This document shows, in pieces, positions 18,745 to 31,450 of a stretch of DNA of 64,000 bases. A program made the position numbers and the translations under genes. This stretch comes from Valencia hispanica (taxonomy: Eukaryota; Chordata; Actinopteri; Cyprinodontiformes; Valenciidae), in the NCBI GenBank assembly GCA_963556495.2, contig OY747722.1:27356501-27420500 (forward strand). The letters are read 5' to 3'. Each line of letters opens with the position of its first letter. Position 1 is the stretch's first letter. The notes beneath the pieces are model-generated. The model saw nothing but the letters and a program-made list of their open reading frames with translations. It was not told the DNA's origin and did no database searches.

Positions 18745-20700
18745 GATGTGCAGCCTCTTGTTGGCAACATTGAAGGTTTTCCTTAACTTCCTCAAGACGG
18801 ACAGTGTAGATAAACAGATAAGACATTATTAACTTCAATTTCTCCCTCAGGCTATTGACAGTGTCACTTCTAGTATTGTAGTCTTTCCAGAAAAATCTTG
18901 CTTCTCTACACTCTAAAAGCTCAAGACTGAGTTAATAGGCTTGCCAGAGTTGCTTGTGTTTGAGGCCCAGCCTTTTTTGAAACACATCTCCCATACGATA
19001 AGGTTAGCTGAGTTCTAAAGACTTTAGTTATCCTCTTCTACACATGTTTGGCTGAACCTGTTCAAAGAAAGATTAATATGTCCCTCTGTTATTTGATTGC
19101 CAAGGCCAGCGTAAAGCATGTTGTGCCAATCCTTCCCAGCCTTAAATTATGCAGTAGCATACAGTAATGTAGCACTAGTACAGTGTAAGCGTACACCAAG
19201 ACTGGTAGTCTTCAGTCCAGTCTTTTGTCCATGTGAGGACCAATGTTTTAAGAATAGAATAGAATAGAAAACTTTGTCTGACACCGAAATGTTACAGAAA
19301 TTAATCTTCAACAGGGCTCCACATCATCTTTACAAACAAACAAACAAACAAACAAAACAGTAAAAGACCTAAGACCACATATAGCTGAACTAAAATCCCA
19401 CACATTGATACTTAAAAATACCAATTATAAAATCCTTGTAGAAACTCCTTTCCTGTTGAGGGCTGTGATTGAGGTTGGAATGAATTATTTTTTTATAAAC
19501 CAGTGTGAGGAGCCATCGATCCGCCTCCCAGGAATCGATGCAGACATGAAGGAAATCGAAGCCATAGACTGCTTTTTTTTTGCCAGTGGGACTTTGTATC
19601 TCCTGCCTGATGTGAGAAGACTGAAAGAATGATGGAAGGGATGAGAAGGATCCTCTGTGATTAGGGTGGCTTTTCCTGATCACAGAGTGCTCATACTGTA
19701 CAGATGGACCCATTTTTCATTATTAGGGTAGATGGTTATTTTTTTGGTGCAGGTTACAGTGTCCTCAGAATAAAATATATGAGGTCTGGTTGAGCTTGGT
19801 GTTTGGGTGCTGGATGGTCTTGGCCTCAGGATGCCGTCCATCCACTGAGGCTACTGGTGTGGTCCCCCCGACTTGGGGCTGGCGGGGTCATTAGGATGTC
19901 GGCTGTGAGGATTGGCCTGGGGTGGAGGCGGAGCAGGTCAGCCAATGGTTGGCCATGGCCCCCGCGGCCTGGTGGTGGGAGTCCCTCGTTGAGTCCCTGC
20001 TGGGGGGTGGGGTGCCCTTGGCTGGATCTGCTATCTTCCCGGCGTCAAACGCTTCATTGGCGTAAATTTGATGTGCGAATGAGGCAGAAAAACGTTTTTG
20101 CAATGCAAAAATGTACGCGACGCAACGCAGAACCCCTGACGCACGTCTGCGCACTTCTGCATTGAGTTTACATATAAACCTGACTCCCTTGAAGCTTTAA
20201 ACGTGTTCGGTGGAATTTCTCAACTGGACTTACTGCACAGGTCAAATTCTGCACAGGTCAAATTCTATCTATTCTGTATTCAGCTGTCTTCATTTCCCAG
20301 ATTTTTCTCAGCTGTTTATCTAGTAATTAGATTAACACATCTTCAATTTTTGTAATCAGCTTCAGAGATATGGAAGTGGTGTCTCCACTACTCCCAAAGA
20401 ACCTAGAAAAGTGTTCTTCTACTCAAGTTGGCAAGCGAAACAGCAAAGTTAGGTATGATGTCCCAGGACGCCCATTGTGAGGCGTCCTGGGACGACAATA
20501 TGTTTCTAAAATTAAGCTTCTGCTTTTGCACATGAATTACCTTTTCAAAATTGTGACAGCATGACAGATTTTGAACACTGCATGAGAAAAAATGTTTTGC
20601 CCAAAATTTGCACTATTACATTACATGCCCACTCTTTGCATTCGGATCCTGAACGTCGAGTACTTGAGACACAAAAAGCTTATTTAGATGAGAGTAGTGA
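18745..20700. other. Copy B intron remnants and simple repeats, no gene
   Basis: It contains (GAATA)n near 19253-19270, (CAAA)n near 19334-19358 and a GC-rich patch at 19,800-20,160. The patch includes clustered CGC/GCG words (GACGCACGTCTGCGCAC) reminiscent of a DNA-transposon end, but no partner was found. The part from about 20,281 onward is homologous to the intact gene's intron near 49,630. The frames here show no recognisable protein. Confidence 0.5.
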
Positions 20701-21085
20701 CAAAGAAAGCCTTAGCTAGAACACATCACTGGCACGTTTAACCTGAAAGGTTTTAGTCGTACCTCAACTTGTGCACTTCCTTCCCAGAGTAAAGACAATA
20801 CAGCAGTATAGGAACCATTGCGATGATCAAATACTTTCCCCCCCACACCTGCAGATAGAGCATGGTTGTGCAGCCGAGCATACATTTTTATTGAAGCCTC
20901 TATCTGATCCCCTACGTGCCAACCTCCCCCTCCGTTACGTGGAATGGTGAAAGTGCTGTGAGCAGGATGACTGGTGTCTTTCAAAGAAAAGTTTGATGGT
21001 ACAGCTGGTGTCTCAGGCCAGGTGATGTAGTCCTTTAAAAATTCTAACTCAAGAGTGTCCTCAGGTAACACTAAATGGAAGGAGC

Positions 21086-21803
21086 TGTCAGGTTCCATGG
21101 ATTTTTGCTTTGTTTTTCCTTCCACTTAATTTCCTTCCCCTCTGTACCCCAAGCTGCTTTCTTGTTTAGTTCCCTCCTGTTTGTGTTTAAACTTAGTTCT
21201 TTTCCTTATCTAGTCTTTTCATGTTAGATTATTCCTTGTCTTTATTAGTTTATTCTGCCACTTCCTTGTTTCTGTTTCTTCTTCTTGGTCATAGACATTT
21301 TCACCCTTTTGTTTGTGTCCTCATTTGTTTCCTTAGTTTTTCCCTCTAGATAGTTTCCTAATTTATTTCTTCCTTCTGCTCTCTAGTGTTTCCTTAGGTC
21401 CCCTTCCTAGACTTATTATTTTAGTTAAGAGTTTTCTGTCTCCCTACCATTCTTTTTTTTTTTTTTTCCTTACCATTCTACCTCTCTTCCCAGCTGATTG
21501 TTTCCACCTGCTCTCTCCCTCTCACCTGCATCTGATTCCCCTAATTGGTCATTGGTCTCCTCTCACTTCCTCATTTGCTCCCCAGTATATATTCTGCCTT
21601 CATTCAGTCACTATTTGCTGGTGCGTCGTCATTCTTCCCTCTGTGGTCCCTGCCTTCCCTGTTGCCCATCCGATTCCTAATGATCTCTGCATTTTTGGTT
21701 CTCCTGGTTCAGTAAGTTTTACTCCTTGTTTTTTTGTTCCAAAATAAATCATTTAAGTTTTATTCTTTGCTGCCTTTGGGTCCTTAATCCAACAAACATG
21801 ACA
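21086..21803 (+). mobile_element. Solo LTR inside exon 2 of NXPE copy B
   Basis: The insert begins TGTCAGG and ends CATGACA (TGTCA/TGACA termini) and is flanked by a perfect 5-bp target duplication GGAGC (21081-21085 and 21804-21808). Removing it restores alignment with exon 2 of the intact sister, where the two flanks are contiguous. Inside are a TATA word (GTATATATTC, about 21583) and AATAAA (about 21742), giving + orientation. Length is 718 bp. No internal retroviral genes are present, so it is a solo LTR left by LTR-LTR recombination. Confidence 0.9.
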
Positions 21804-22651
21804 GGAGCAGACACTGGTTGGCTTAGGAGACTGAGTGGGACGTTTCAGAGTTATGGTGGTGGTTATCGGAGCCTCAGCAAAAGAGAAAACTAGAGAAAAG
21901 TATAGAGATTTAGCAAATCAAGTGCCATAAAAATTTAGTTTCAGTTCAAAATACTGAATAAATATTACATGTTGGTTGGTGCCAACACAAACTTACTAAA
22001 ATAACATTTCAATGATATTTTATTTCCTGAGATGCCCCTGTACTAGCATAAAACTCACTTAAAAATAAATAAATAAAAAATTCTTCATTATCCCATCTGA
22101 CACCTGTGAAATGTGCATCATTTACAGCCTGTTTTCTATGCCAGTTAGATGCTGTTGGGTTTTAATGTGCTAAAAAAATATTTAACCCTTAACAGTGCGA
22201 ACATACTGTTTCTGAAAATTTCATGAATGTTTCTCAGATGGTTAAAAGAGGTGCAGACGCTTACCCTGAAATTATGAGTTATCATTTCAGAAGAACCTAT
22301 AAATAAAGGCACCTATATTGTCTTTCTTGATGTGTATTATTCATTGGGCCTAACTCAACAACTGTACTATATTTATGGGTGATGGTTATATAGATTGACC
22401 TTTGGCCAACCACTTTCAAAGGACTGTGATAAAAAGTTTTACCAGGCTATTCTGCTTCTGTATTTTGAGTTGATGTTTTAATGATACACAATACTCACCT
22501 CTGCTAATTTACTGGTTATGCTATCAGTGAAGTTGGCACTTTTGAACATGACCAATAAAACAGAGAAACCCAAGAACAGGAAGATCAAGCCGATCTTAAG
22601 AGGAAAGCGTTTTCTTTGGACTCCCAATAGCAGTGATGACTGGATATGGCC

Positions 22652-24200
22652 CTGTGTGTAAATACAAAATCAGTAAAGCACTAAGGTTATCGACTTTCAA
22701 AAAGTAATAACAATTTTAAAAACGAAGACATTTTTTTTTAGACTGTTGGTTATAGGCTTCAGACCCCCGAGACACTGTAAGGATAAGCATGTATAGACAA
22801 TGGATGGATGAAGGATTCTTCTTTCAATCATTAGAGAACGAGAGAAAATATTTATACTTTTCCCACAAGGGGGCAATATGTTCAAGTATTTAAAGCTGTT
22901 GTGTGGATGAGATAAATAGAATACTGCTGGACAACAAAGATCCTAAAATAAATAAAAAACTATTGTTTTTTTATTTAAAAGATTAGCCTATTAGGAGAGA
23001 AAACAAAAAGTGGCTACCGAAAATCTCCTTCAACTTGTTTTAACCTTGCATTATTAATTACATGTGCTAAAGTCTAAAAGATTTAATTCAGACTATATTG
23101 TATACTAAAAGCAGCTAAATACAGTATGTCCAGATGTGCACAAAAGATTTGACTCAATGTGATGAGACATATCGAGCATAAAGTGGGTAATTGGAAAGCT
23201 GCCCTAAAAGGCTTCAGAGAGCCTTTACCAGGCCAAAAACAAGCAAAACTCTCAGCTAGGGCCTTTCTCCTGAGAGTTTGGATGTTTTTCTCTTGCATAT
23301 GTGGGTTTGGGTACATTAACTCCCTCCCAAAGTCCAAAAACATCACTGTTAGGTCCAGGGCCTGTGTTAGCCATTTAGGTGCCCCAAGCACAAATGCTTT
23401 GTGCGCCCTGCCCCTGAAATTAACTCTAATTCTGAATTTGTGAGAGCATTTGTCTTTTGTTTGGTGGTCTAAAATTAGGGCTCACCAAGACAACAGATTT
23501 TAAGTGGGATTAAAATAAGGACACAAAGTACAATGAGTGAAATGTAATCATGGGGAGTGTAAAACTAGTTACTCTATGGGTTGAGAAGAATTCACAGTTA
23601 ATTGGCTATGAGAAAGCTTAAATTCGTTAAAGAAGAACTTAAAATGAATGGTGGTAAGAATGACTGGTCTGGGGGTGGTTAGATGTATATTTTGGGGATT
23701 GGAAAGCAATGCTAATTAAATTGGCAATTAGTGTGACCATAGTATTAATTGTAATTTTCTTATTGACATGTATCCTGCCCATTGTGAGGCGTCTGTTGAT
23801 AAGGACAATGACTTCTCAGAATAACTTCGCAGTTGCATCCCAGTTGGTCCAGCTGAAACAGACCACGGTGAACTGTCCTCACCACCTCCTACACATCTAA
23901 GCATCCAGGCCAAGGACTCGTAAGGCGCCGGTTCAAGTAATAAAGTGTCTTTCTGAGTAAACGTGTCCTCTTACAGGACCCCATCAGCCCTCAACGAGAA
24001 ACACATGAAGAACCTTCTTTTTGTTTCTTGTTTTAGTCATCTATTTTTTTTCCGTCATTCATTTTTCTCGCTTATCTATTTTTTCTCTTCTTGTGGAGAG
24101 TCGAGAGATTCTGACACTTTCGTAATTACACTCAGGATGGACAATTGTGGTCATTTTAACATCCTTATAGATCATACTCCGTATATATTCAAGGTATAAG
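22652..24200. other. No gene recognised
   Basis: AT-rich DNA with scattered frames of up to about 100 codons and no recognisable domains. Any 5' exons of copy B would lie here but none could be identified. Confidence 0.45.
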
Positions 24201-24204
24201 CCTT

Positions 24205-24292
24205 CAGTTAAAATCATTGATAATAAAATCACAGGGGGCAAGTAGAGCTATAGGAGAAATCTTTTCAAAAACTACAAGAAAACCTGCAGTCA
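24205..24292 (-). mobile_element. Small L2-like LINE scrap
   Basis: The reverse complement matches the LINE segment at about 27,098-27,185 (GCAGGTTTTCT ... CCCCTGTGATTTTATTGTC). It is an isolated fragment of under 100 bp. Confidence 0.6.
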
Positions 24293-24299
24293 ATGTTAT

Positions 24300-24895
24300 C
24301 GACTTAGCGACTTTGTCGCTATTTCCAACGACTTTTTCAGACCACCTTAACGTCTTTTTCCAAAAAGTGCCACGTGACAAATCTAGCGACATTTCTGACC
24401 ACCCTTAGCTACTTTCTATGAAACCTTGTCGCCGATATTTTCTACAGATTAGCGACCCGCATTGTACTGCATCCAGACACCCGGAATGGAAATGATTTGC
24501 GCATGTGCTTGCAGTATTATCGTAGTACATCTGACCAATCATAAACCTTTCTCGCTTCATTTCACCCACTTACAAATTTGTTTTGTGAAATCTGCAAGTA
24601 TATAAGACCGACCTTTCTTCTATAAGCCACACATGAACAGGAGGACATACAGCAGGAGACATCTGCCAATTCGGGCTCTTTAATTAACATGGTTTCAACT
24701 GGTTTTAAATCCTCTTTATGACAAGTTTTAACAAATTTTAACACCACTAACTTTGAGCAATCAGGGCGTTTTTAATCCGAGTACGGACTCCTTTTTATTT
24801 CATCGTGCCTTCACTCACCTGTACCCCCAGATGTGATGGCTGTGTTAAGCTAACTTAGAAAGTTCTGGAGCTGGAGCAGAGGATCTCCACACTCC
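24300..24895. other. Unassigned stretch before the LINE
   Basis: Contains several AGCGAC/GTCGCT words (24,301-24,455) of a possible dispersed repeat. Nothing else is recognised. Confidence 0.35.
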
Positions 24896-26822
24896 ATTAA
24901 ATAGAGGACCATGAGCATGATGTGGACATCATCTTAGGCTGGACTTTCGCCGCGGCTAACAGCGCTCAGCTGGCATGCACAATTCCCTGCCAACCCGATG
25001 AAGCCGCAGAGGGGGAATCCATCGCTGGATTTCGAAGCGGACTCAGACTGCCGAACGCCGGCGGTTCAACAAATGCTGTAGAGGAGGAGCGCTGGTACCA
25101 GCAGGGGGCTAAGCTAAAAGCCCCTATCAGCTCAACACCGATGCTCCAGGATACATTGTCCACGGTCTGGCCTGGGCGCGGTGGGGGTGCCCAGAGCAGC
25201 CGCCAACGCTCTCCTTCACCCAGCCTGTCATTGTCAAACCGCTTCAGTGCCCTGGGGCACGACTTTCCTCCTCTGACTGTCCCTCCAACCGCCCTGAAGC
25301 CCCACAGTTCCACCGCCTATCCCCTCCCAGCAGCCGGACTAACACAGCCCTCCATGTCGCTCAAACCCAGGACTGCAGCCAGGACTCGCAGAGGAATGCT
25401 CCACTACACCCCGAACCCACGGAACGAGCCCTCAGTGCAGAAAAAACATCGCTTCAGTCCTGGGGAAGCTAATCTGCACAACATCCAGAAGGTTAAAGAT
25501 CCTCTGCCCAGCTTCAACCTGCAGACCAGCTCCCACCACGCTCATCATCTGAGATTCTATTGTCAGGAATGCAAGGATGAGAGGAGCCCTCACTCTGTTT
25601 TTTCCTGAAGCCACGGTAAAGGATATTGCTGAACAGATCCAGGACCACATCCAACGTCACACAACTGTGAGTAGAGAACAAACGACATTCGTAAACAGCA
25701 GTCTGAGCTCCAAAAGCTGGATTTTATTCATTTGTTTAATCTTTAAAAATACACACGTCTGTTTTTATCTGTGGCCACAACCCCATCGTCGACATAGGAA
25801 TTGGTCATTTTAACAGACTTTTATCTCTGAACACTTGGCTTTCCTCTGCCACAGTGATGCACAATATTGGTTTTATAGACAATTCTAACATTTTGTGGGG
25901 CAGGAGTCAATTGTTTGGGCCGGATGGATTACATCTTAACAGACGAGGTACCCACACGCTGGCAATGAGCCTGGCATGCCCAGATCCCCCCTCTGTCAAC
26001 CACACTGATCCCAGCTGCCCCTGCCCTCTCTGACCCTTCCACCACATCCTGATGTGCAGCTTGTCTCTGTTCCTATAAACTCAGTTCTGATTTTAACAGT
26101 ATTTCACATATCGGGCTTGGACATTGCCCTAAATCATTCATACCTGTTATCAGCAGAGAATGGACAAATAATCATAAACCGAAAAAATGCAACCCTAATA
26201 ATCTCAAACAGTTACCAAAAGTCCTACCTCCAGTAAATCTTACAATCACTCCATTTCCAACCACTATTAATATGGCACTTTTAAATGTTTGCTCTCTGCT
26301 GAAAACTTTTATAATAAATGATCTAATTTCAGACCATAATATTTGTTTATAAGATGCCCCTGCTGTTCTAACAGAGGCCTCTCGACCAAATTTTAACTCC
26401 ACTTATTCAACGAGGAGTAGGAAAAGAGGAGGCATAACTGCTGTTGTTAGTTTATCAACCCTTTCTGCCAAACCTGTTTAATTTTATAATTTTAGCACTT
26501 TTGAATATAATGCAACAGTTTGTAGCACTTTTAAGATTTTATGCATAACGGTTTATAGGCCTCCTAAAAAGAGTGCACTTTTTATTTTGAACAACTCTTA
26601 TGAAAGAATAATTTTAGCTGGTGATTTTAATCTACATATAGACAATATCTAAGATCGTTTATCAACATAATTTTTTAATATTTTTAATTATATGGATTTT
26701 AGTCAACATGTCACACAGCCAACTCACAACAGAGGACACACCCTGGACTTGGTCATCACATATGGCCTGTCCATCAGTGTGTCCTCTGTTGTTGACTTGG
26801 CTGTCTCTGACCATTACTGTGT

Positions 26823-27008
26823 ATTTTTTTTTCAGGTTTTTGTTTCCACAGTGGCCTTTATTGAAAGTGGACAGGCTTATAGAAAGAGAAGCAGGGGAGA
26901 GACATTCGGCAAATGTCCTCAGGCTGGAATCGAACCCGGGACGACCGCATCGAGGACTAAGGCCTCTGAACATGGGGCGCCCATCTTAGCCCACTGCGCC
27001 ACGCGCCC
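26823..27008 (-). mobile_element. tRNA-derived SINE inside the LINE
   Basis: On the - strand it begins GGGCGCGTGGCGCAGTGGGC (A-box like), has a B box GGTTCGATTCC about 55 bases later, and ends in an A-rich tail after CCTGAAAAAAAA. It is flanked by the 12-bp duplication CCATTACTGTGT (26811-26822 and 27007-27018). Removing it rejoins LINE endonuclease coding sequence. Length is about 186 bp. Confidence 0.9.
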
Positions 27009-27352
27009 ATTACTGTGTGTTTTTTAATATCACCAGTTTTATCCAGCAAGACCTCTGTGAGAACTGTCAGGAAGCGCCATCTAACCCCTGGAGTGGCTGC
27101 AGGTTTTCTGGAAGATTTTCAAAAGATTCCTCCTATTGTTTTACCTGCCCCCTGTGATTTTATTGTCAATGATTTTAACAGTAGGCTTCAATCCGCTCTT
27201 GACCTGCTGGCTCCAGTTAAAGTTCTAAACACAAACTCAAAACTTACAACACCATGGAGAAACAAAGACCATAAAAAATTAAAGAGGAGCTGCAGGGTGG
27301 GAAGAGAAAATTGAGGAAAAATAAAATCACAATAACTCATCAAATATACATA

Positions 27353-29637
27353 AACTCAGCAAAAAAAGAAACGTCCTCTGACTTTGAACTGTTTTTAATT
27401 TCAGTAAACTTAATGTGTGTAAATATTTGTATGAACACTAAAAGAGTCAACACCATAATAAATAAACTAAAAATGTTTCGCAGACATGTGACTAACAGAA
27501 ATAGAATAATGTGTCCTTGAATGAAGGGAGGCTCAAAATCAAAAGTACCAGTCAGTATCTGATGTGGCCACCAGCTGCTTGAAGTACTGCAGTGCATCTC
27601 CTCCTCATGGACTGGACCAGATTTGTCAGTTCTTGCTGTGAGATGTTACCCCACTCTTCCACCAAGGCACTTGCAAGTTCCTGGACGTTTCTGGGTGGAA
27701 TGGCCCTAGCCCTCACCCTGCGATCCAACAGGTCCCAGACGTGCTCAATGGGATTGAGATCCGGGCTGTTCGTTGGCCATGGCAGAACACTGACATTGCT
27801 GTCATGCAGAAACTCACACACAGAACGAGCAGTATGGCTGGTGGCATTGTCCTGCTGGAGGATCATGTCCGGACGAGCATGCATAAAGGGTACCACATGA
27901 GGGAGGAGGATGTCTTCCCTGTACCGCAAGGCATTGAGATTGCCAGCAATGACAACAAGCTCAGTTCAATGGTGATGTGATATACCGCCCCAGACCATGA
28001 CGGACCCCCCCACCTCCAAATCGATCCTGCTCCAGGGTACAGGCCTCGGTGTAACGCTCATTCCTTCAACGATAAACACGAATCCGTCCATCACCCCTGG
28101 TGAGACAAAACCATGAATCATCAGTAGTTCCTAGGATTTCTAAAAGTAGAATAAGAGGCAGATCTTTTAGTTATCAGGCTCCTCTCCTGTGGAACCAGCT
28201 CCCAGCTTTAGTCCGTGAGGCAGACACTCTGTTTACATTTAAGGCCAGGCTTAAAACTTTCCTTTTTGATAAAGCTTATAGTTAGAGTGGCTTAGGTCAT
28301 TCTGAGCTACCTCTGTAGTTATGCTGCTATAGGCTTAGACTAATACAGTACATTGTGTTATTTCGACTGTTATCTTAGTTTTCTCTCAGTGTTTTTCTCT
28401 CCATAGAAGATATACCTGGTCTGGTATCCTGCTTGGCTGCAATGCCCTGTTGGACGGGGGGCATCGACTGAGATGATCCTCCCAGTTACTGAACATCCAC
28501 TGTGTCCTGTTATCAACTTTTTACTTTCTGTAACATAGAAAGTTCTCTTACATCAGATCTTCTGTTCCTTCTGTGTTTCTGCTCTGTCCTCTCAAACCCC
28601 CAGACGGTCGTGGCAGATGGCCGCTCCTACTGAGCCTGGTTCTGTTGGAGGTTTCTTCCTGTTAAAGGGGAGTTTTTCCTCTCCACCGTCGCTACATGCT
28701 TGCTCAGTATGAGGGATTGCTGTGGTCGGAAAGTCTGCATTAACGGGGCCCAACCTCACGCCAATGACTGACGCAATCTGCTGGGATTCCTTAAATAGGA
28801 AACTTTTTAACTGATTGGAATGTTTGTATAAATGTATTGAAATGACTTCTTGTTAAGTGCCTTGAGATGACATCTGTTGTGAATTGGAGCTATATAAATA
28901 AACTGAATTGAGTTGAATCAGGGAAGAGCACTTTTTGCCATTCCTGTCTGGTCCAGCGAAGGTGGGTTTGTGCCCATAGGCGGCGTTGTTGCTGGTGATG
29001 TCTAGTAAGGACCTGCCTTACTACAGGCACTACAAGCCCTCAGTCCAGCCTCTCTCAGCCTATTGCGGACAGTCTGAGCACTGATGGAGGGATTGTGTGT
29101 TCCTGGTGTGACTCGGGCAGTTGTTGTGGCCATCCTGTACCTGTCACGTAGGTGTGATATTCGGATGTACCGATCCTGTGCAGGTGTTACACGTGGTCTT
29201 CCACTGCGAGTTTGATCAGCTGTCCTCCCTGTAGCGGTGTCTTAGGCGTCTCACAGTGCGGACATGGCAATTCATTGCCCTAGCCACATCAGCAGTCCTC
29301 ATGCCTCCCTGCAGCATGCCTAATGCACGTTCACACAGATGAGCAGGGACCCTGGGCATCTTTCTTTGGGTGTTTTTCACAGTCGGTAGACAAGTCTCTT
29401 TAGTGTCCTGCGTTTTTAGAACTGTTACCTTAAATGCCTACTTTCTGTAAGCTGTTAAGGACTTAACGACCATTCCACAGGTGCATATTAATTAATTGAT
29501 TATGGTTAATTGAACATGCATGGAAAACATTGTTCAAACCCTTTACAATGAAGATCTGTAAAGTTATTGGGATTTTTACAACATTATTGTTGAAATACAC
29601 AGTCCTGAAAAAGGGACGTTTCTGTTTTTGCTGAGTA
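27353..29637 (-). mobile_element. Tc1 element copy 2, split by a LINE fragment
   Basis: The ends AACTCAGC (27353) and GCTGAGTA (29637) are flanked by TA (27351-27352, 29638-29639). LINE sequence continues on both sides. The transposase is on the - strand: its C-part is readable at 27929-27552 and its N-part at about 29,380-28,930, with frameshifts. A LINE 3' fragment sits between them near the first catalytic Asp region. The transposase is dead. Confidence 0.9.
28124..28917 (+). mobile_element. 5'-truncated L2-like LINE nested in Tc1 copy 2
   Basis: It starts in the end of an RT frame (SFSYQAPLLWNQLPALVREA, 28,150-28,280) and runs through a 3' untranslated region to TATATAAATAAACTGAATTG. The host Tc1 sequence is interrupted between CATGAATCATCAG and GGGAAGAGCAC. 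GAATCA appears on both sides, which fits a short target duplication. It is the same family as 12,636-13,135. Confidence 0.85.
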
Positions 29638-30806
29638 TAGAACGTCTCAAAGCATACAGTAATGCTGTAAGAAATTCCAGAAATGCATACTTTTCTAGAA
29701 TCATTTCAGAACATAAAAACAATCCCAAAATTCCGTTTTGATGTAATATTTTATCCTCTCAATCTAACATGGTTTTAGACTAATCTGAGTGTGTGTCTTT
29801 ACCAGAGGAAATGCCGGACTGTTTTGTTGTTACTGTGTTTAAGCAAAGTTTTAGAAAAACTTGTTTTAATTCAACTCAATGATTTTATTAACGCTCATAA
29901 TGTCCTAGAGAAATTTCAGTCTGGTTTATAACTTCTACTAAATTAAGCAGCACGTGTCTTGACGAAGACCAGGAGGCGGGAGGACATTACATCAGTCTTA
30001 AAATCACTGCATTGGCTCCCCGTATATTTTAGGATACATTTTAAGATTCTTTCCATTTTAAGTGTCTTAATGGTCTTGGGCCTTTTTGTCTTTCAGAACT
30101 GCTTTTACCATATCAACCCTCACGGTCTCTGCACTCCTCTGGCAGCTGTCTCCTTGTCATCCTAAAAGTCAGGACGCACACTCATGGCGAGGCGTTCTTC
30201 CATTATTATGGCCCTCACCTCTGGAACAGGCTGCAGAAGGACCTCAGGGAATGTTCATGTTTTTAAGAGCAGGCTCAAGACTCACCTTTTTAGCCGAGCT
30301 TTTAATTGATTTATTATCTATTAATATCTGTTTAATTGCTCTGCATGTTTTACTTGATGAAATTTTAGCAATTTTTTACACTAAATAATTCAAAATTTTA
30401 TCAGTGTTTTACTATTTAATCTCAATTTTATCTACTCTTTATTTTAATATTTTAACCTGTTATTTTAATCTTCCTTCCAATGTTTCCTCAGTGGGAGCCT
30501 TCTGCCTTGGGAGCGGTGGTTCGGCTGTCGCATGCCTTGGTACTCTCCAGGCAGTGCTTGGGTGGAAGTGGGGGTCTCAGCCTTCCCTCCCCTGGGCCGG
30601 TGCCATGGCTGTTGCTGCCGATGCAGATGGCTTCCCTGGTGGCGTTTCCTTACCTGGCTCATCTGTTCTCAGCTCAATGTCCTTGTCTACTGTTGCTTTT
30701 AACTGTGTGCATGCATGGAAGATGGGTTAGGAGGAGGGGGGGGTCATGTTTTTGTTCTGGGGGGGGTCATTGTAATCTGTAAAGCACTTTAAGATGCTAT
30801 TTTACA

Positions 30807-31405
30807 GAAGCCCTAAGGGGTCATACATACATTTTATTTCCCCCGTTTTCTCGTGATAACAAGATAATTAATTTGAGATCTCAAGAAAACAAAACGATAT
30901 TGTCTGTTAAATTACTGCAGGAAACAACGTTCAGTGTAGCAATGTCAGAGGAGCAGTATAATATCGATCACCGCATCACACATCCTTTCAATCAAGGCCT
31001 GACACAGGCTGAAATAGCTTTATCCCTTGTTATTACAGATAATGTACACAGTAGTGTACGTCATCTAAGAAGACAGTTAGCAAGGCTTCATCTTTATCGG
31101 AGGCACAATCTAAGTGACCTTGATGCAGTCATTAATTTGAAAAGTCAAGTCTCAAATTCATTATCACGAGACACCGAAGGAAAATGATCTCGTTATCACG
31201 AGACACCGAAGGAAAATGATCTCGTTATCACGATAAAATGGAGGAAAATGATCTCGTTATCACGATAAAACGGAGGAAAATGATCTCGTTATCACGATAA
31301 AACGGAGGAAAATTATCTCGTTATCACGATAAGACGGAGGAAAATTATCTCGTTATCACGAGAAAACGGGGCAAATAAAATGTATGTATGACCCTTTAGG
31401 GCTTC
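30807..31405. mobile_element. Foldback MITE with 32-bp internal tandem repeat
   Basis: The ends are inverted copies over about 50 bases (GAAGCCCTAAGGGGTCATAC at the left; its complement, one mismatch, at the right), continuing into CCCCGTTTTCTCGTGATAAC. Inside, 31,162-31,370 has about six copies of a 32-base unit containing TTATCACGA and GATCTCG. A frame at 30873-31187 (QGLTQAEIALSL, SVRHLRRQLARLHLYRR) looks like the helical DNA-binding start of a fish transposase, so this is probably a non-autonomous derivative. The element interrupts the LINE 3' tail. Confidence 0.8.
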
Positions 31406-31450
31406 CATACTATTTTGTATGAAAAGCGCTTTATAAATAAAGTTTGATTT

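Larger units (their letters stand above)
13667..22651 (-). pseudogene. NXPE-family gene copy B (decayed tandem duplicate)
   Basis: Exon relics, in - strand order, parallel the intact copy at 43,004-53,403. They are: a transmembrane exon (22499-22651); the neurexophilin-like exon 2 (21889 down to 20763, split by an LTR); the SGVN exon (15490-15560); a short exon (13954-13968); and the FYYKGAW exon (13790 down to about 13667). Damage: the LTR lies inside exon 2; about 14 codons around the RPKK region are missing from exon 2; the SGVN exon has lost its GT donor; no counterpart of exon 3 is found; the FYYKGAW exon stops before the GDST motif; and the last PC-esterase exon is absent. Intron sequence is also shared (20,281-20,460 with 49,630-49,780), so this is a genomic duplication, not a retrocopy. 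Confidence 0.85.
24900..31450 (+). mobile_element. L2/CR1-like LINE, degraded and split by nested insertions
   Basis: LINE parts appear in order. First is an ORF1-type N-part at 24922-25608 (FSALGHDFPPL). Then comes an SGNH-esterase-like C-part at about 25,830-26,030 (GFIDNS... LFGPDGLHLNRRGT). Then an endonuclease part at 26,270-27,300 (AGDFNLHID; QPTHNRGHTLDLV), a linker and early RT at 29,640-29,930 (KVLEKLVLIQLNDFINAH), a late RT end at 29,950-30,310 (LKSLHWLPV), and a 3' tail ending near 31,450 (CGCTTTATAAATAAAGTTTGA). Many stops and a deletion between early and late RT show decay. A SINE, a Tc1 and a MITE interrupt it, so it is older than all three. Confidence 0.85.

Noticed and set aside
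19390..19713. A 107-codon - strand frame as the missing exon 3 of NXPE copy B
   Set aside because: It lacks the paired Cys and GEPWFCF-type words of exon 3; no splice borders fit.
26823..27008. A functional tRNA gene on the - strand
   Set aside because: A and B boxes are present, but the sequence continues into a non-tRNA body and an A-rich tail with a 12-bp target duplication, so it is a tRNA-derived SINE.
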